Assembly (NCBI GenBank): GCA_016787805.1
Contig: JAEUTY010000039.1
Span: 1 to 64,000, forward strand
Reading direction: 5' to 3'
From: Flavobacterium sp.
Lineage (GTDB): Bacteria; Bacteroidota; Bacteroidia; Flavobacteriales; Flavobacteriaceae
Length of the DNA: 64,000 bases
Shown: positions 45,544 to 54,162 of the stretch, piece after piece
How the letters are laid out: every line of letters begins with the position of its first letter
Position numbering within the stretch: position 1 is the first letter of the stretch
Notes under the pieces: generated by a model
Told to the model about the DNA's origin: nothing
What the model saw: only the letters and a program-made list of their open reading frames with translations
Databases searched by the model: none
Made by a program: the position numbers and the translations under genes

Positions 45544-47018
45544 AACATTCGGATTTAAAAATGGGTTAGATTTTCAATTTTCCGCGGATTTTCTCTTGAA
45601 ATGCAGGTGTCTCTCGCTACGCTCGACCTATAAATTTTTTTCGCCAAATTTTATTTTAAATTGGAAGCGAAGAATATTCATTTCAAAAGAAAAAAAAGAA
45701 AAAAAGAAAGCCATTCGTTCAAGTGGAAGGTTTCAAAAAAGCAAGTTTTTTTGAAAAAATACTACCCGAATGGGTGGAGATTTTTTCAAAAACCCGTAGG
45801 GCTTGAACTTGCTTTTTTGTAAACCTGGAACTTATCTTTGCTCTCTTTTTTTTTATTTTTTATTTTTTATTTTGATTTCATTTACTAAACATCATCGTAT
45901 AATCTGAATTTGTTTGAAGGATTGGGTGTTGATTTGGAAGATGGTCGTCTTTGGAAGTGTATCAATTTTTTGTAGATGGATGACTGAGTGTGATGAAAAA
46001 GAAAATGTGCTTTATCCATCTGAAAAATTGATACTCTTCCTTCTACTATTTGATTTTTGAGGATGCTTAAATAGTGTTCAGTTTTCAGGATTTAGTATTC
46101 AATCGGAATGTTGTTATGGAAATGGGAAGCATCTTCAAAAAACAATGCAAATACTTACCAAGTGCGCAGGCAGTAGCTCAGAGCAAGGGTATCATTTTTT
46201 TATTTGCTAATTTGGATGTTTCTGATTGCTTTTATTAATAGCTGATGCCACGAATATTGTTTAGGCTTTAGTGTTTCAATATCAGAAAATTATCCTTTGT
46301 AACGGTATGGCATCGGCTATTGTGAAAGCAATTACTTCTTTGCGCTCTGGCAAATAAAAAATTATACTCTTGCTGGCTTTTTTGGTTTTGTGGGTTCTAA
46401 AAATGGCTTTAACCTTAGGTAAATCACTAAAAATCTAAGCCATTTTTTGAACTTACAAAACCAATGAAAACACTACCGATTTAACCAGTTAGTTGCTAAA
46501 AACAGTTACCGTAAACGTTCTTAAAAGTAAGTATGAGCGTAAAATTTCCTATGAAATACAAGACGTTGTTGAAGACAGTGGCGAAGGGTGGTGTTTTTTG
46601 TAGCTGGGTGATGCGATGGGAGCTGCAAAAAATGTTGCCCTGGAGCCACTGGCAAGCGCGTTGGGTGTGGCGGCTTTTTTACATAATGTTATTATAGTGC
46701 ATCCGTGATTTTCATTAGTAGCAAGGTGTTTCTTTATGCACTATAATGCCACATTATGTAAAGAAGCTTTGGGGAAAAAATTACTGGCATGAGTCGCTTT
46801 GCGAACGTGTTTTTGTTCCAAAAACCATGATAGTAATTTTTTTTTGAGCGTTGGAAAAGGAGTGGCATTTGGAATGTAAAACTTCCTTTTACCACTGAAA
46901 GAAAATCAATTGTTGTTATAAATGAAATTAGCGAAATGAAGCAAACAAAGATGCGAGTATAGGAATACTTGGACTAGACGAGGATTTTGTGCAGGTGAAT
47001 GAGATAATTTTCGAACAA
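45544..47018. other. Long gene-free region of the mobile element
   Basis: About 1.5 kb between the DUF6943 gene and gajB without any convincing coding frame. It holds a series of large imperfect inverted repeats (described in the next entry) and a locally GC-rich patch near 46570-46680. The flanks (45544-45720 and 46897-47018) show nothing I can name. Confidence 0.7.
45721..46896 (+). ncRNA. Candidate large structured RNA or single-stranded DNA element
   Basis: Nine consecutive imperfect inverted repeats: A 45721-45746/45806-45833; B 45953-45981/46014-46040; C 46054-46068/46127-46141; D 46223-46250/46308-46334 with outer stem 46198-46207/46350-46359; E 46382-46409/46437-46464; H 46586-46605/46621-46640; F 46673-46702/46736-46767; G 46775-46791/46826-46842; I 46853-46862/46882-46893. 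Arms are 10-30 bases with loops mostly of 15-60. In C, D, E, F, G and H the non-Watson-Crick positions are mainly G-T on the plus strand (six in H, four in D). This is the pattern expected when the plus-strand fold is conserved. A -7-like TATCTTTG sits at 45833-45840. Whether it is transcribed is unknown; an oriT-type role is the main alternative. Confidence 0.5.
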
Positions 47019-48767
47019 CTATATAATTTTAATATTATTACCCAGTTTTTCAATTATTTTGTCAGTACCAACTGTGTTTTCAATTGCAATAGCTAATAAA
47101 TATCTTGGTCTAGACATAGCTACATAAATCATTGTTTGGTTTTCTGTTAATTCTCCATTACATGGAGTTATATCAGCTAACGAAATTGAATGTCTATTTT
47201 TGTGTAAGAATAATAATGTGGTATCTAGAGTCATTCCTTTTACTTTATGAATTGTTGATATTGGAAAATTCCATTTCATTTTTTTTTCTAAAAATAAATC
47301 AGACATGAGTATTTTGTGGTTTGGACTAAATGATCCTTTTTTTAATTCCAATTCTAAAGGTGAAGTTAGTTCAGAAAAATCAGATAATTTTTCTGTCGTT
47401 TTTTTTGTCCATTCTGCAAGTATTATATTGAAATCTGCTATTTCTATTAACAATTTGTTTAGTTTAGCATTTAAATTATAGTCGCCTTTTAATTCTTTAA
47501 GTTTTTCTCTTTTTTCTTTATAACTTATTTTTTTATAAGTAATGTCAATAATAATAGACCGAAAATTATCTATAGCAGATTTTATATTACCATTATTTAA
47601 ATCAGTAATTGAATTAATGATTTTTAACCCTAAAGGATTTTTCCAATAATTATTGTTATTTTGTGAAGTACCAGATAATTTTTCGGATAAATCGATACCT
47701 CTTGTAACAACTTGGTTCTCTTTATAACAAATACAAAGTTTATGATATTTATCTAATGCTTCAGTTTCATTACCTTCCTCAAAAGTCAAAACATAAATAG
47801 GATGTTCGATATCTGATTGTTTTTTTGCTGAAATAATTTCGTCCTTGGAATTTCTTAAAAGACTATATGTGTCTATTATTTTTTGTGTAGATCGCCAATT
47901 ATCACTTAAATCTAAACCTTGCCAGTAAGGGTCTGAATATTTAGTTATGAAAACTTTAGGTTTAGCGTTACGCCACATATAAAGAGATTGATAAGGGTCT
48001 CCAATAAGTTCAATATTTTCCATGCCATTTTCAATTAATTTATCAAAAATTGAATGTTGAATTTCCGAAGTGTCTTGTGCTTCATCAACCATAATGTAGC
48101 TAAATCTCTTTGCTAATGCTATTGTAACTTGAGGATATTTACAAAGTATATTGTATGCTAAAACAGTAGAATCAGAATTTGTCAAAATTCCTTTTTCAAA
48201 TTGCCATGTTTTAATAGTTTTTGCATAATCATTAAATACATTAATATCAACTTTTAAAGCGTCGGGTATATTACCATTTGAGGTATAATTACCATCTAAA
48301 TCTTTAACTATTGAGCTTGGTTTATAAATATAAATAAGTGGATTGTTCTCTCGATTTAAATGTTTATGTTTCCTTTTTTTATAGTCCCACAATTCATTAA
48401 TATGGAAAGAATCTAAATCTGAATTTTTATCTAATATATTCGGACGTTCATATCTCCCTGAAAATAAATAGTAAAAAGGTAATGTGATATAAGTATTTAT
48501 AAAACTATCTATAGTAGATGTAATATTTGGATAGGATAAAGTTTTTTTAGAAAATTCAATATACTTTTGATTGATTTCATCTTTAGCAACATTTGTAAAT
48601 GACAGACAAGCAATTCCACCTTTATTTATTGACTTATATTCCTTTTCAACTAGAGTATGTAATTTATATGCAATAGTTGTGGTTTTACCACTTCCTGGAC
48701 AAGCATTTAGAACCACTTTACCTCTAGCGTTTATATAAGCCTGTCTTTGTGGATTTAAATCTATCAT
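47019..48767 (-). CDS. gajB: Gabija GajB, UvrD-like helicase
   Basis: 582 residues from the ATG at 48767 (MIDLNPQRQAYINARGKVVL); a longer reading from 48806 would overlap gajA. NACPGSGKTT is the Walker A near 21-30, YIMVDEAQDTSE the Walker B near 228, ISTIHKVKGMTLDT and MIYVAMSRPRY the late helicase motifs of superfamily 1A. In Gabija, GajB associates with the GajA nuclease and is activated by DNA ends, depleting nucleotides during phage attack. The gene starts 7 bp after gajA ends. Confidence 0.9.
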   Translation of the reverse strand: MIDLNPQRQAYINARGKVVLNACPGSGKTTTIAYKLHTLVEKEYKSINKGGIACLSFTNVAKDEINQKYIEFSKKTLSYPNITSTIDSFINTYITLPFYYLFSGRYERPNILDKNSDLDSFHINELWDYKKRKHKHLNRENNPLIYIYKPSSIVKDLDGNYTSNGNIPDALKVDINVFNDYAKTIKTWQFEKGILTNSDSTVLAYNILCKYPQVTIALAKRFSYIMVDEAQDTSEIQHSIFDKLIENGMENIELIGDPYQSLYMWRNAKPKVFITKYSDPYWQGLDLSDNWRSTQKIIDTYSLLRNSKDEIISAKKQSDIEHPIYVLTFEEGNETEALDKYHKLCICYKENQVVTRGIDLSEKLSGTSQNNNNYWKNPLGLKIINSITDLNNGNIKSAIDNFRSIIIDITYKKISYKEKREKLKELKGDYNLNAKLNKLLIEIADFNIILAEWTKKTTEKLSDFSELTSPLELELKKGSFSPNHKILMSDLFLEKKMKWNFPISTIHKVKGMTLDTTLLFLHKNRHSISLADITPCNGELTENQTMIYVAMSRPRYLLAIAIENTVGTDKIIEKLGNNIKII

Positions 48768-48774
48768 AATTAAT

Positions 48775-50670
48775 TTATTTAGTAAGATGATTAAAAGCCG
48801 TTTCAATATAAACCGGAGTTTTTAAATGTAGCTTTGCGTTTACTAAGTCATCTAAAATTGCAATTGAAAAATCTTGTGCAAAATCAGCCTTTCCCGTTAT
48901 TGTTTTCCAAAATAAAATGGATATTTTTCTTTGTTCTTCTTCAGATAAATCTTCATTAAAATCCTTGTAGTATTTTTCTATTTCTTTGAATTTATTGTTT
49001 GCTACATCTTTGATATATTTTACAAAAAAATTGTTTTCGATTTTCGATTTTTTGAATGAAATATTAGCTTGTGCTATTTCAAATTCAAAAGTTTTAAATG
49101 AATTACAAATAAAAATATTTTGATTACTGTTTTTTGCCGAATTTAAATTTGGGATTCGAGAATGGATTTTAGATTTATTGATTTTTAAATCTAATTCATT
49201 TAATTTTAAATAATCATTTTTAATTAAATTTTTAAAAGAATACTGACTGTCTTTAGATTTTGTGTAATGATCTCCATCAGTTAAGATAGCAATTTTTTTA
49301 TTTATTCTTTTTTTTGGATTACTTGAACTAAAAAGGTGCAAAAAAGGATAGAATGATGTACCACCAACATTAGCGAATTCGATTCTATAATCTTGTAAAT
49401 CGAATCCTCTTAATTTGAATAATGTAGGAACTAATAACTCTTCTGAAATACCTTCAGCAAACAAAATTCCTTTCGCAAAAAGCATTTGGCTTTTCGTTAC
49501 ATCTAAGTATCTTTCTAATTGTTTTTTTCTATTAATAAAGTCAATATTTTGAAGCTTTTGATTTTTCACAGTATCCTCAATAATATTTTCTGAAACTCTA
49601 TCCGTAAAACATTCGTCTAGTTTATACGCAATATCGTCCAAAACAATTAAGTTTTGTAACTGTGCTTTAGATGTCAAAGTAGGAGAATGAGATGTAATAA
49701 ATATTTGGGTGTTTTCCTTTATATTTTCTTTTATGAAATTAAATAGATTTAATTGTAATTGTGGATGGAGATGTGCTTCAGGTTCTTCTATTAGTAGAGC
49801 AAAATGAGTTATTTCATCTTTTTCAATTCTACTACTTGTATCTCCAAGGATTGTTGCTGTATAAATTAAGTTGTTATATCCTAAGCTATTTTGTTGCAAC
49901 TCTAAACCTTTACCTTCTAAGCTATCTTTATCGAAGGGTAAAAATGGTTTTATAGTGTTAATAAATGGTTCAGCTTTTGGTTCATCTAATCTTAATCCGA
50001 TTTTATTAGAAACTCCGGTTTTAAATATTGAATCCAAATTGTTGTTAACATCATTTTTAGCCTTAATTACTTCATCTTGCTTTAATAACTCATTGTTTGC
50101 TGTTTCAATAATATCTTCAAAATTACTTCTAGTTCCTTTATCTGTGACAGTTCTCATTATTAATTTACCAAAAATATTATTTTTTAAGTTTAATAAGTCT
50201 TTTGTGCTATCACGCAAAGCATCTAAATAATAATGTTGAAATAATTCAAAATTTCTATAGTCTGCTTTTTGTCCTTCGACAATTCCTGTAAAATAATCTG
50301 CATAAGGTGTTTTACCCTCTCTATATTCATAACTTAATTGAACTCTTGCATAAGTTTTTAAAGGATCTTTATCTATTACAAGAAATTCATAAAAGGCTCC
50401 TTGTTGGTAGTGATTTAGATCTTTAAACTCGTAAGACAATTCAATGTTTCCGACTGAGTTGTGTGTTTTGTTGTCAATATAAAAATCTTTGTTTTCAATA
50501 TATATATCTTTTCTCTGTTTTGAAAAATTATATAGTATTCTTATAGCATCAATCAAAGCAGACTTACAGCTCCCATTTTCTCCAATGATGATATTTATTT
50601 TATCATTAAAATTGACAGTTAAATTTTCAATTCCTCTAAAATTCTTGATATTTATTTTTGATAAATACAT
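48775..50670 (-). CDS. gajA: Gabija GajA, OLD-family ATPase with TOPRIM nuclease
   Basis: 631 residues. The N-terminal ABC/SMC-like ATPase starts KINIKNFRGIENLTVNFNDK with Walker A IIGENGSCKSAL (Cys in place of the usual Gly) near 31-38, and Walker B ALLIEEPEAHLHPQ. The C-terminal TOPRIM has FAEGISEE (Glu near 407) and ILTDGDH (near 465). GajA is the nicking endonuclease held inactive by normal nucleotide levels. gajB follows directly, completing a two-gene Gabija system. An AbiEii-like gene ends 12 bp upstream. Confidence 0.9.
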   Translation of the reverse strand: MYLSKINIKNFRGIENLTVNFNDKINIIIGENGSCKSALIDAIRILYNFSKQRKDIYIENKDFYIDNKTHNSVGNIELSYEFKDLNHYQQGAFYEFLVIDKDPLKTYARVQLSYEYREGKTPYADYFTGIVEGQKADYRNFELFQHYYLDALRDSTKDLLNLKNNIFGKLIMRTVTDKGTRSNFEDIIETANNELLKQDEVIKAKNDVNNNLDSIFKTGVSNKIGLRLDEPKAEPFINTIKPFLPFDKDSLEGKGLELQQNSLGYNNLIYTATILGDTSSRIEKDEITHFALLIEEPEAHLHPQLQLNLFNFIKENIKENTQIFITSHSPTLTSKAQLQNLIVLDDIAYKLDECFTDRVSENIIEDTVKNQKLQNIDFINRKKQLERYLDVTKSQMLFAKGILFAEGISEELLVPTLFKLRGFDLQDYRIEFANVGGTSFYPFLHLFSSSNPKKRINKKIAILTDGDHYTKSKDSQYSFKNLIKNDYLKLNELDLKINKSKIHSRIPNLNSAKNSNQNIFICNSFKTFEFEIAQANISFKKSKIENNFFVKYIKDVANNKFKEIEKYYKDFNEDLSEEEQRKISILFWKTITGKADFAQDFSIAILDDLVNAKLHLKTPVYIETAFNHLTK

Positions 50671-50682
50671 TTAGTTTCTTTT

Positions 50683-51447
50683 TTAAATATTAAACGCTGC
50701 AATCAACAAGCCAAATAACTCTTTCACATCAACATTTCCAGCTCCCATTTCTTTAAAAATTTGTTTGTCTGGTAAATCATCTTTTACCACTTCTACAAAA
50801 TTTGTAATATCTGATTTGATGCTTTCTGCAATTGTAAAATTATCTTCTGGAGTTAATAATAATAGCAATCTGAAAATATCCATTTTATGTTTTCTCAATT
50901 GCTTTTCATCAATTTTTTCTCCGTTTTCTTTTCTGGTTTTATAATCCAGAAATGCTTTGGCTTTTAGTCCTATTAATGCTTCCGTATTGGCTAAATGAAT
51001 TCCGTTGTTGAATTGGCTGTGTTGGATTGTGAAACTGTAATAGTCATCATCCATTAGTATTGCCGATAAACTTGAAATTTCCGTGTCCACTGGAATTGGC
51101 GTTAAATGTGTTCCTTCATCCAAATCTAATAAATCGGGAATTCTTGAAAATAATTCAATCTGAAATGGAAATTCTTCTACTTGTGGTTTTTGGAAACGGT
51201 AGTATTTTCTATCTTCTTCACTTTTTTCTCTGACATCATAATTTCCTTGTTTTACAAATTCCCAAAAATGTGCCACGAATTCTGGGCTTAATGCTTCAAT
51301 AACTAAAATTATATCAATGTCTTTTGTTGCTCTTGGTGTCAATCCAATATTATCAATGATAATATCACAAGCAGTTCCACCGATGATCACATAATTATCC
51401 GTGAAATCTTTAAAATGTTGTCTGAATATTTCTAAACCTCTTACCAT
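50683..51447 (-). CDS. AbiEii-like nucleotidyltransferase
   Basis: 254 residues. YVIIGGTACDIIIDN followed by ATKDIDIILV gives the GG...DxD motif of the DNA polymerase beta-like nucleotidyltransferases in the AbiEii/AbiGii toxin family. AbiEii-type toxins block growth by modifying RNA or protein with nucleotides. The start overlaps the upstream regulator gene by 7 bp, typical of an AbiE pair. It lies 12 bp upstream of gajA. Confidence 0.82.
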   Translation of the reverse strand: MVRGLEIFRQHFKDFTDNYVIIGGTACDIIIDNIGLTPRATKDIDIILVIEALSPEFVAHFWEFVKQGNYDVREKSEEDRKYYRFQKPQVEEFPFQIELFSRIPDLLDLDEGTHLTPIPVDTEISSLSAILMDDDYYSFTIQHSQFNNGIHLANTEALIGLKAKAFLDYKTRKENGEKIDEKQLRKHKMDIFRLLLLLTPEDNFTIAESIKSDITNFVEVVKDDLPDKQIFKEMGAGNVDVKELFGLLIAAFNI

Positions 51448-52433
51448 ACGTATTTTTCTATTATTTGGTCTAATGCCATGTCTGTTCTTTCGTCAATAAA
51501 CCCTTCTTTTAAACTTATGTATAAAGACAATGGATCTACATTATTTTTTTTTGTTATTCCTTTTGTGATTAATTCCGGATTGTATTTCCAGACCTCTAAA
51601 GCATAGTTGCCGCTTTCATTGTTTAGATTTACTAATTGATTGCTTTTTTCTAATTCATAGAATTTTGTTTTTTCTATGGCAAAATATTCCAATTTACTTG
51701 GGTTCATATTACTGTATTCTTCCAATGCTGTAGTGTTAGAACCATACATTTTTATTGTTGGTTTTTCATCTACATAAACTGTCTTTAAAACAGGATTTAT
51801 AAGATGCTTTTCTATGTTTTTCCAAAGGTCTTGTACCTCATTTTGGAATACCATATTTTTTTCTTTTGTTCCAACAACCTCAACAATTGCTAATCGTTTT
51901 AAATTTTCAATCGCTTTTGTGATTCCCATTTGAGTGTATTGGAATTTTTCTGCTAGCTCTTTGAAGGTGTATTGACTTAAATTATCCTCTTTGTGTAGTA
52001 TTTGATATAGCAAGATTAATTGTGCTGAAGGAAGTAAGAGCCATTCTTTTTGAAAAGTTTTGTCCTTATTAAAATCCTGAATGTCAATCAGTAATTCTGT
52101 GAGAAACATTTGTTTTCCAGGAACTATAAAACTAATTTTTTGGTCAATAAGTCTTTTACGGTTTATAGCCGTGATGTCTTCAGTGACAATTATAATTCTT
52201 TTGTCTAATATCTTTTGGATTGCTAACACTTGTTGTCTTAATTGTACAGCATTGAAAGCATCTTCTTTATTGACTTGTACTAAAATTAATTCATGATTGT
52301 GTAAATGAGTTACATAAAAATTAAAATTGTTCTTGAAAAGAAAAGGTAATTTATTGGCATAGTATTTTGGCAGCTCTTTTATTTCAAGGTCTTTGCCTAG
52401 TATTTGATGGATATATTCTTTTAATTTTTCCAT
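51441..52433 (-). CDS. Winged-helix protein, AbiEi-like partner of the nucleotidyltransferase
   Basis: 330 residues. The middle has a winged helix (TFKELAEKFQYTQMGITKAI, ENLKRLAIVEVVG), and the C-terminal half ends in DPLSLYISLKEGFIDERTDM. Overlap with the nucleotidyltransferase gene and an inverted-repeat operator in front suggest the antitoxin/autorepressor of a type IV toxin-antitoxin-like pair. The assignment rests more on context than on a diagnostic motif. Confidence 0.7.
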   Translation of the reverse strand: MEKLKEYIHQILGKDLEIKELPKYYANKLPFLFKNNFNFYVTHLHNHELILVQVNKEDAFNAVQLRQQVLAIQKILDKRIIIVTEDITAINRKRLIDQKISFIVPGKQMFLTELLIDIQDFNKDKTFQKEWLLLPSAQLILLYQILHKEDNLSQYTFKELAEKFQYTQMGITKAIENLKRLAIVEVVGTKEKNMVFQNEVQDLWKNIEKHLINPVLKTVYVDEKPTIKMYGSNTTALEEYSNMNPSKLEYFAIEKTKFYELEKSNQLVNLNNESGNYALEVWKYNPELITKGITKKNNVDPLSLYISLKEGFIDERTDMALDQIIEKYVW

Positions 52434-52453
52434 AATAAACTAATAATTGTTAT

Positions 52454-52508
52454 AATAAACCTGATAGGTTTATTGTGCAAATATAGGTTTATTATATTTA
52501 AAATCAAT
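52454..52508 (-). promoter_or_regulatory. Operator-promoter of the abiE-gaj operon
   Basis: AATAAACCT (52454-52462) and AGGTTTATT (52466-52474) form a perfect palindrome around three bases, and a third AGGTTTATT half site lies at 52485-52493. The minus-strand -7 box TATATTTG (52478-52485) is between them, with a weak -33 TTG 19 bp further up (52505-52508). The palindrome covers the probable transcription start, so binding would repress. Confidence 0.7.
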
Positions 52509-52534
52509 TTATTACTATATTTTTTTTTGTTTAA

Positions 52535-53290
52535 TTATATTGTAATAATTGCTTTATTGTTGTATCCATCATTTTCGTTGTATTTAACATAACCTAATTG
52601 ATTGGTAACTAATTTAGTATTTCCGATTTGAAATTCTCCGATGTTCGAATGATGATGGCCATAAATCCAATAATCAATAGTACTGTCTTGAATTAGGTTT
52701 GTTAAGTTGGTAGCGAAAGCTTCGTTTATTTTACTATTAACATATTTTTCAGGGTGCTTTACAAAAGTAGGCGCGTGGTGTGTCACCACAATTTTTTTTT
52801 TATTTGATTTAGTGGCTAAAGCATTTTGTATAAATTCTAAGCTTTCTTTGTGCAATGCGTTGTAATCATCTACATTGAAAAGATGGTCCTTGTATTTGAT
52901 TACTTTAAAATCGGAAAGACTTTGTTGAATTACCCAGCGTTTTTCCTCAGAAATATTTGACCATAATGTGGAAAAAATTATATTAACTCCGGAAATTTCT
53001 TTTACACAATTGTTTACTAAAAAAATGTTCTCTCTAATTTTGGTATCTAAAAAACTGCTACTATCTACATTATAATAGTAATATTCGTGGTTGCCTGGAA
53101 TCCAAAATGTGGTTTTAAAATTCTTTGAAATATAATCGAAAAAATCTTTTTGCTCGTTCATTATTTTAAAAGGCACAATATCTCCTGCTAAAATAAGAAT
53201 GTCGGCAGTAGGTTCTATTGGATTATCCAGGATGTACTCTTTGTTGTCTGGGAACTCTAGGTGAAGGTCGGAACAGTATTGGAGTTTCAT
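52535..53290 (-). CDS. Calcineurin-like metallophosphoesterase
   Basis: 251 residues. The dinuclear metal motifs are all present: YCSDLHLE, ILAGDIV, WIPGNHEYYY, VVTHHAPT and IYGHHHSN. Substrates of this family range from phosphoproteins to cyclic nucleotides and nucleic acids. It is a single gene in the defence island, with its own promoter, divergent from the methylase operon. A role in defence or in tuning a nucleotide signal is possible but not shown. Confidence 0.88.
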   Translation of the reverse strand: MKLQYCSDLHLEFPDNKEYILDNPIEPTADILILAGDIVPFKIMNEQKDFFDYISKNFKTTFWIPGNHEYYYYNVDSSSFLDTKIRENIFLVNNCVKEISGVNIIFSTLWSNISEEKRWVIQQSLSDFKVIKYKDHLFNVDDYNALHKESLEFIQNALATKSNKKKIVVTHHAPTFVKHPEKYVNSKINEAFATNLTNLIQDSTIDYWIYGHHHSNIGEFQIGNTKLVTNQLGYVKYNENDGYNNKAIITI

Positions 53291-53315
53291 ATTGTAATAT
53301 AGTGATTGTTGTCAA

Positions 53316-53347
53316 CAAATGTAAAAAAGTATAATTCCAAAAACAAA
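53316..53347 (-). promoter_or_regulatory. Promoter of the metallophosphoesterase gene
   Basis: On the minus strand TTTG (53344-53347), a 20-bp spacer, and TACATTTG (53316-53323), 25 bp before the start codon. Confidence 0.6.
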
Positions 53348-53384
53348 CAAAATATCGGCATTTTTAAAAATAAATTGCCAAAGT

Positions 53385-53415
53385 TTTGATTTTGTGAAAA
53401 ACATTTCTATATTTG
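53385..53415 (+). promoter_or_regulatory. Promoter of the MADS-like operon
   Basis: TTTG (53385-53388), a 19-bp spacer, and TATATTTG (53408-53415) match the consensus exactly. The -7 box overlaps a possible earlier ATG at 53413, so translation must begin at the later ATG at 53434. Confidence 0.8.
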
Positions 53416-53433
53416 ATGCTCCTAACCATTTTT

Positions 53434-54162
53434 ATGAAAAATACCGAAGTAGCTTTAGCGATAAAAGGAAAGTTTTCAAATCAAACCACTATAACTTCAA
53501 AGGAGCTTGTTTTGTTCCTTTCTGACTTATTTCCGGAATTATCAACCAAAACTATTCCATGGAAAATCAATCAATTAAAAGCTGAAAATCTTATCTATCA
53601 AACAGGTAGAGGTATATACACTTTTGATTTCAAACCTGAATTTAATACAGAAATTAGTTTGAAATCTAAACGAGTATATAATAAAACAAAATCATTTGTT
53701 TCTACTGATTTAGTTGTCTGGGATACAGAAGTGCTTGATTTAATCATAGAAAGAGAAAATGAAAAACGTGCTACATTTTTGTTAGTGCAGAAGGATGAGC
53801 TTAATGAGTTGTTTGAACAAATGCAATCCATGAGTAAACCAGTTTATTTGGAGCCTAATCAAGAAATCATTCAACGTTATATTCTTCCTCAAAATGATGT
53901 AATACTATTATATCCTTTGATTTCGGAAACACCTACCGATCATATTGGTGATTATGTTTTACCTACGCTAGAAGGAATCTTAGTCAATGCATGGTTGCTT
54001 TCTGAAAATTATTTGAAACCTCTTGATTATTCAATATCGGAAATTTTTGAATGTGCCTTTAGAAAGTATAATGTAAATAAAAATAAGCTTCTGCGATATG
54101 CATCGAGAAGAGACCAACGAAAAGAAATAGAACAACTTATACAAACAATACATAATGACTAA
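53434..54162 (+). CDS. DUF6577-like winged-helix protein, probable operon regulator
   Basis: 242 residues from the ATG at 53434, fixed by the promoter. The first 65 residues (FSNQTTITSKELVLFLSDLF, then TKTIPWKINQLKAENLIYQT and GRGIYTF) form a winged-helix domain like those of AbiEi-type antitoxins. The rest (YLEPNQEIIQRYILPQNDVI, LPTLEGILVNAWLLSENYLK) matches the DUF6577 family as I remember it. Such proteins usually accompany an AbiEii nucleotidyltransferase; here the gene instead overlaps the methylase gene by 8 bp. It may take the place of the helix-turn-helix protein MAD1 in standard MADS loci. Confidence 0.65.
   Translation: MKNTEVALAIKGKFSNQTTITSKELVLFLSDLFPELSTKTIPWKINQLKAENLIYQTGRGIYTFDFKPEFNTEISLKSKRVYNKTKSFVSTDLVVWDTEVLDLIIERENEKRATFLLVQKDELNELFEQMQSMSKPVYLEPNQEIIQRYILPQNDVILLYPLISETPTDHIGDYVLPTLEGILVNAWLLSENYLKPLDYSISEIFECAFRKYNVNKNKLLRYASRRDQRKEIEQLIQTIHND

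Noticed and set aside
46533..46697. A 54-codon open frame inside the structured region
   Set aside because: It runs through stems H and F, has a Trp-rich, unnatural composition, and lacks a convincing ribosome-binding context. The pairing pattern explains the sequence better than coding does.
45721..46896. CRISPR array, integron attC array or retron RNA
   Set aside because: The repeats are inverted and differ from each other in sequence, there are no equal-length direct repeats with spacers, no GTTRRRY core sites, and no reverse transcriptase gene in the window.
49761..50230. Plus-strand open frames over gajA
   Set aside because: Hydrophobic-looking products arise from the AT-rich antisense strand of gajA; the GajA frame has clear motifs.
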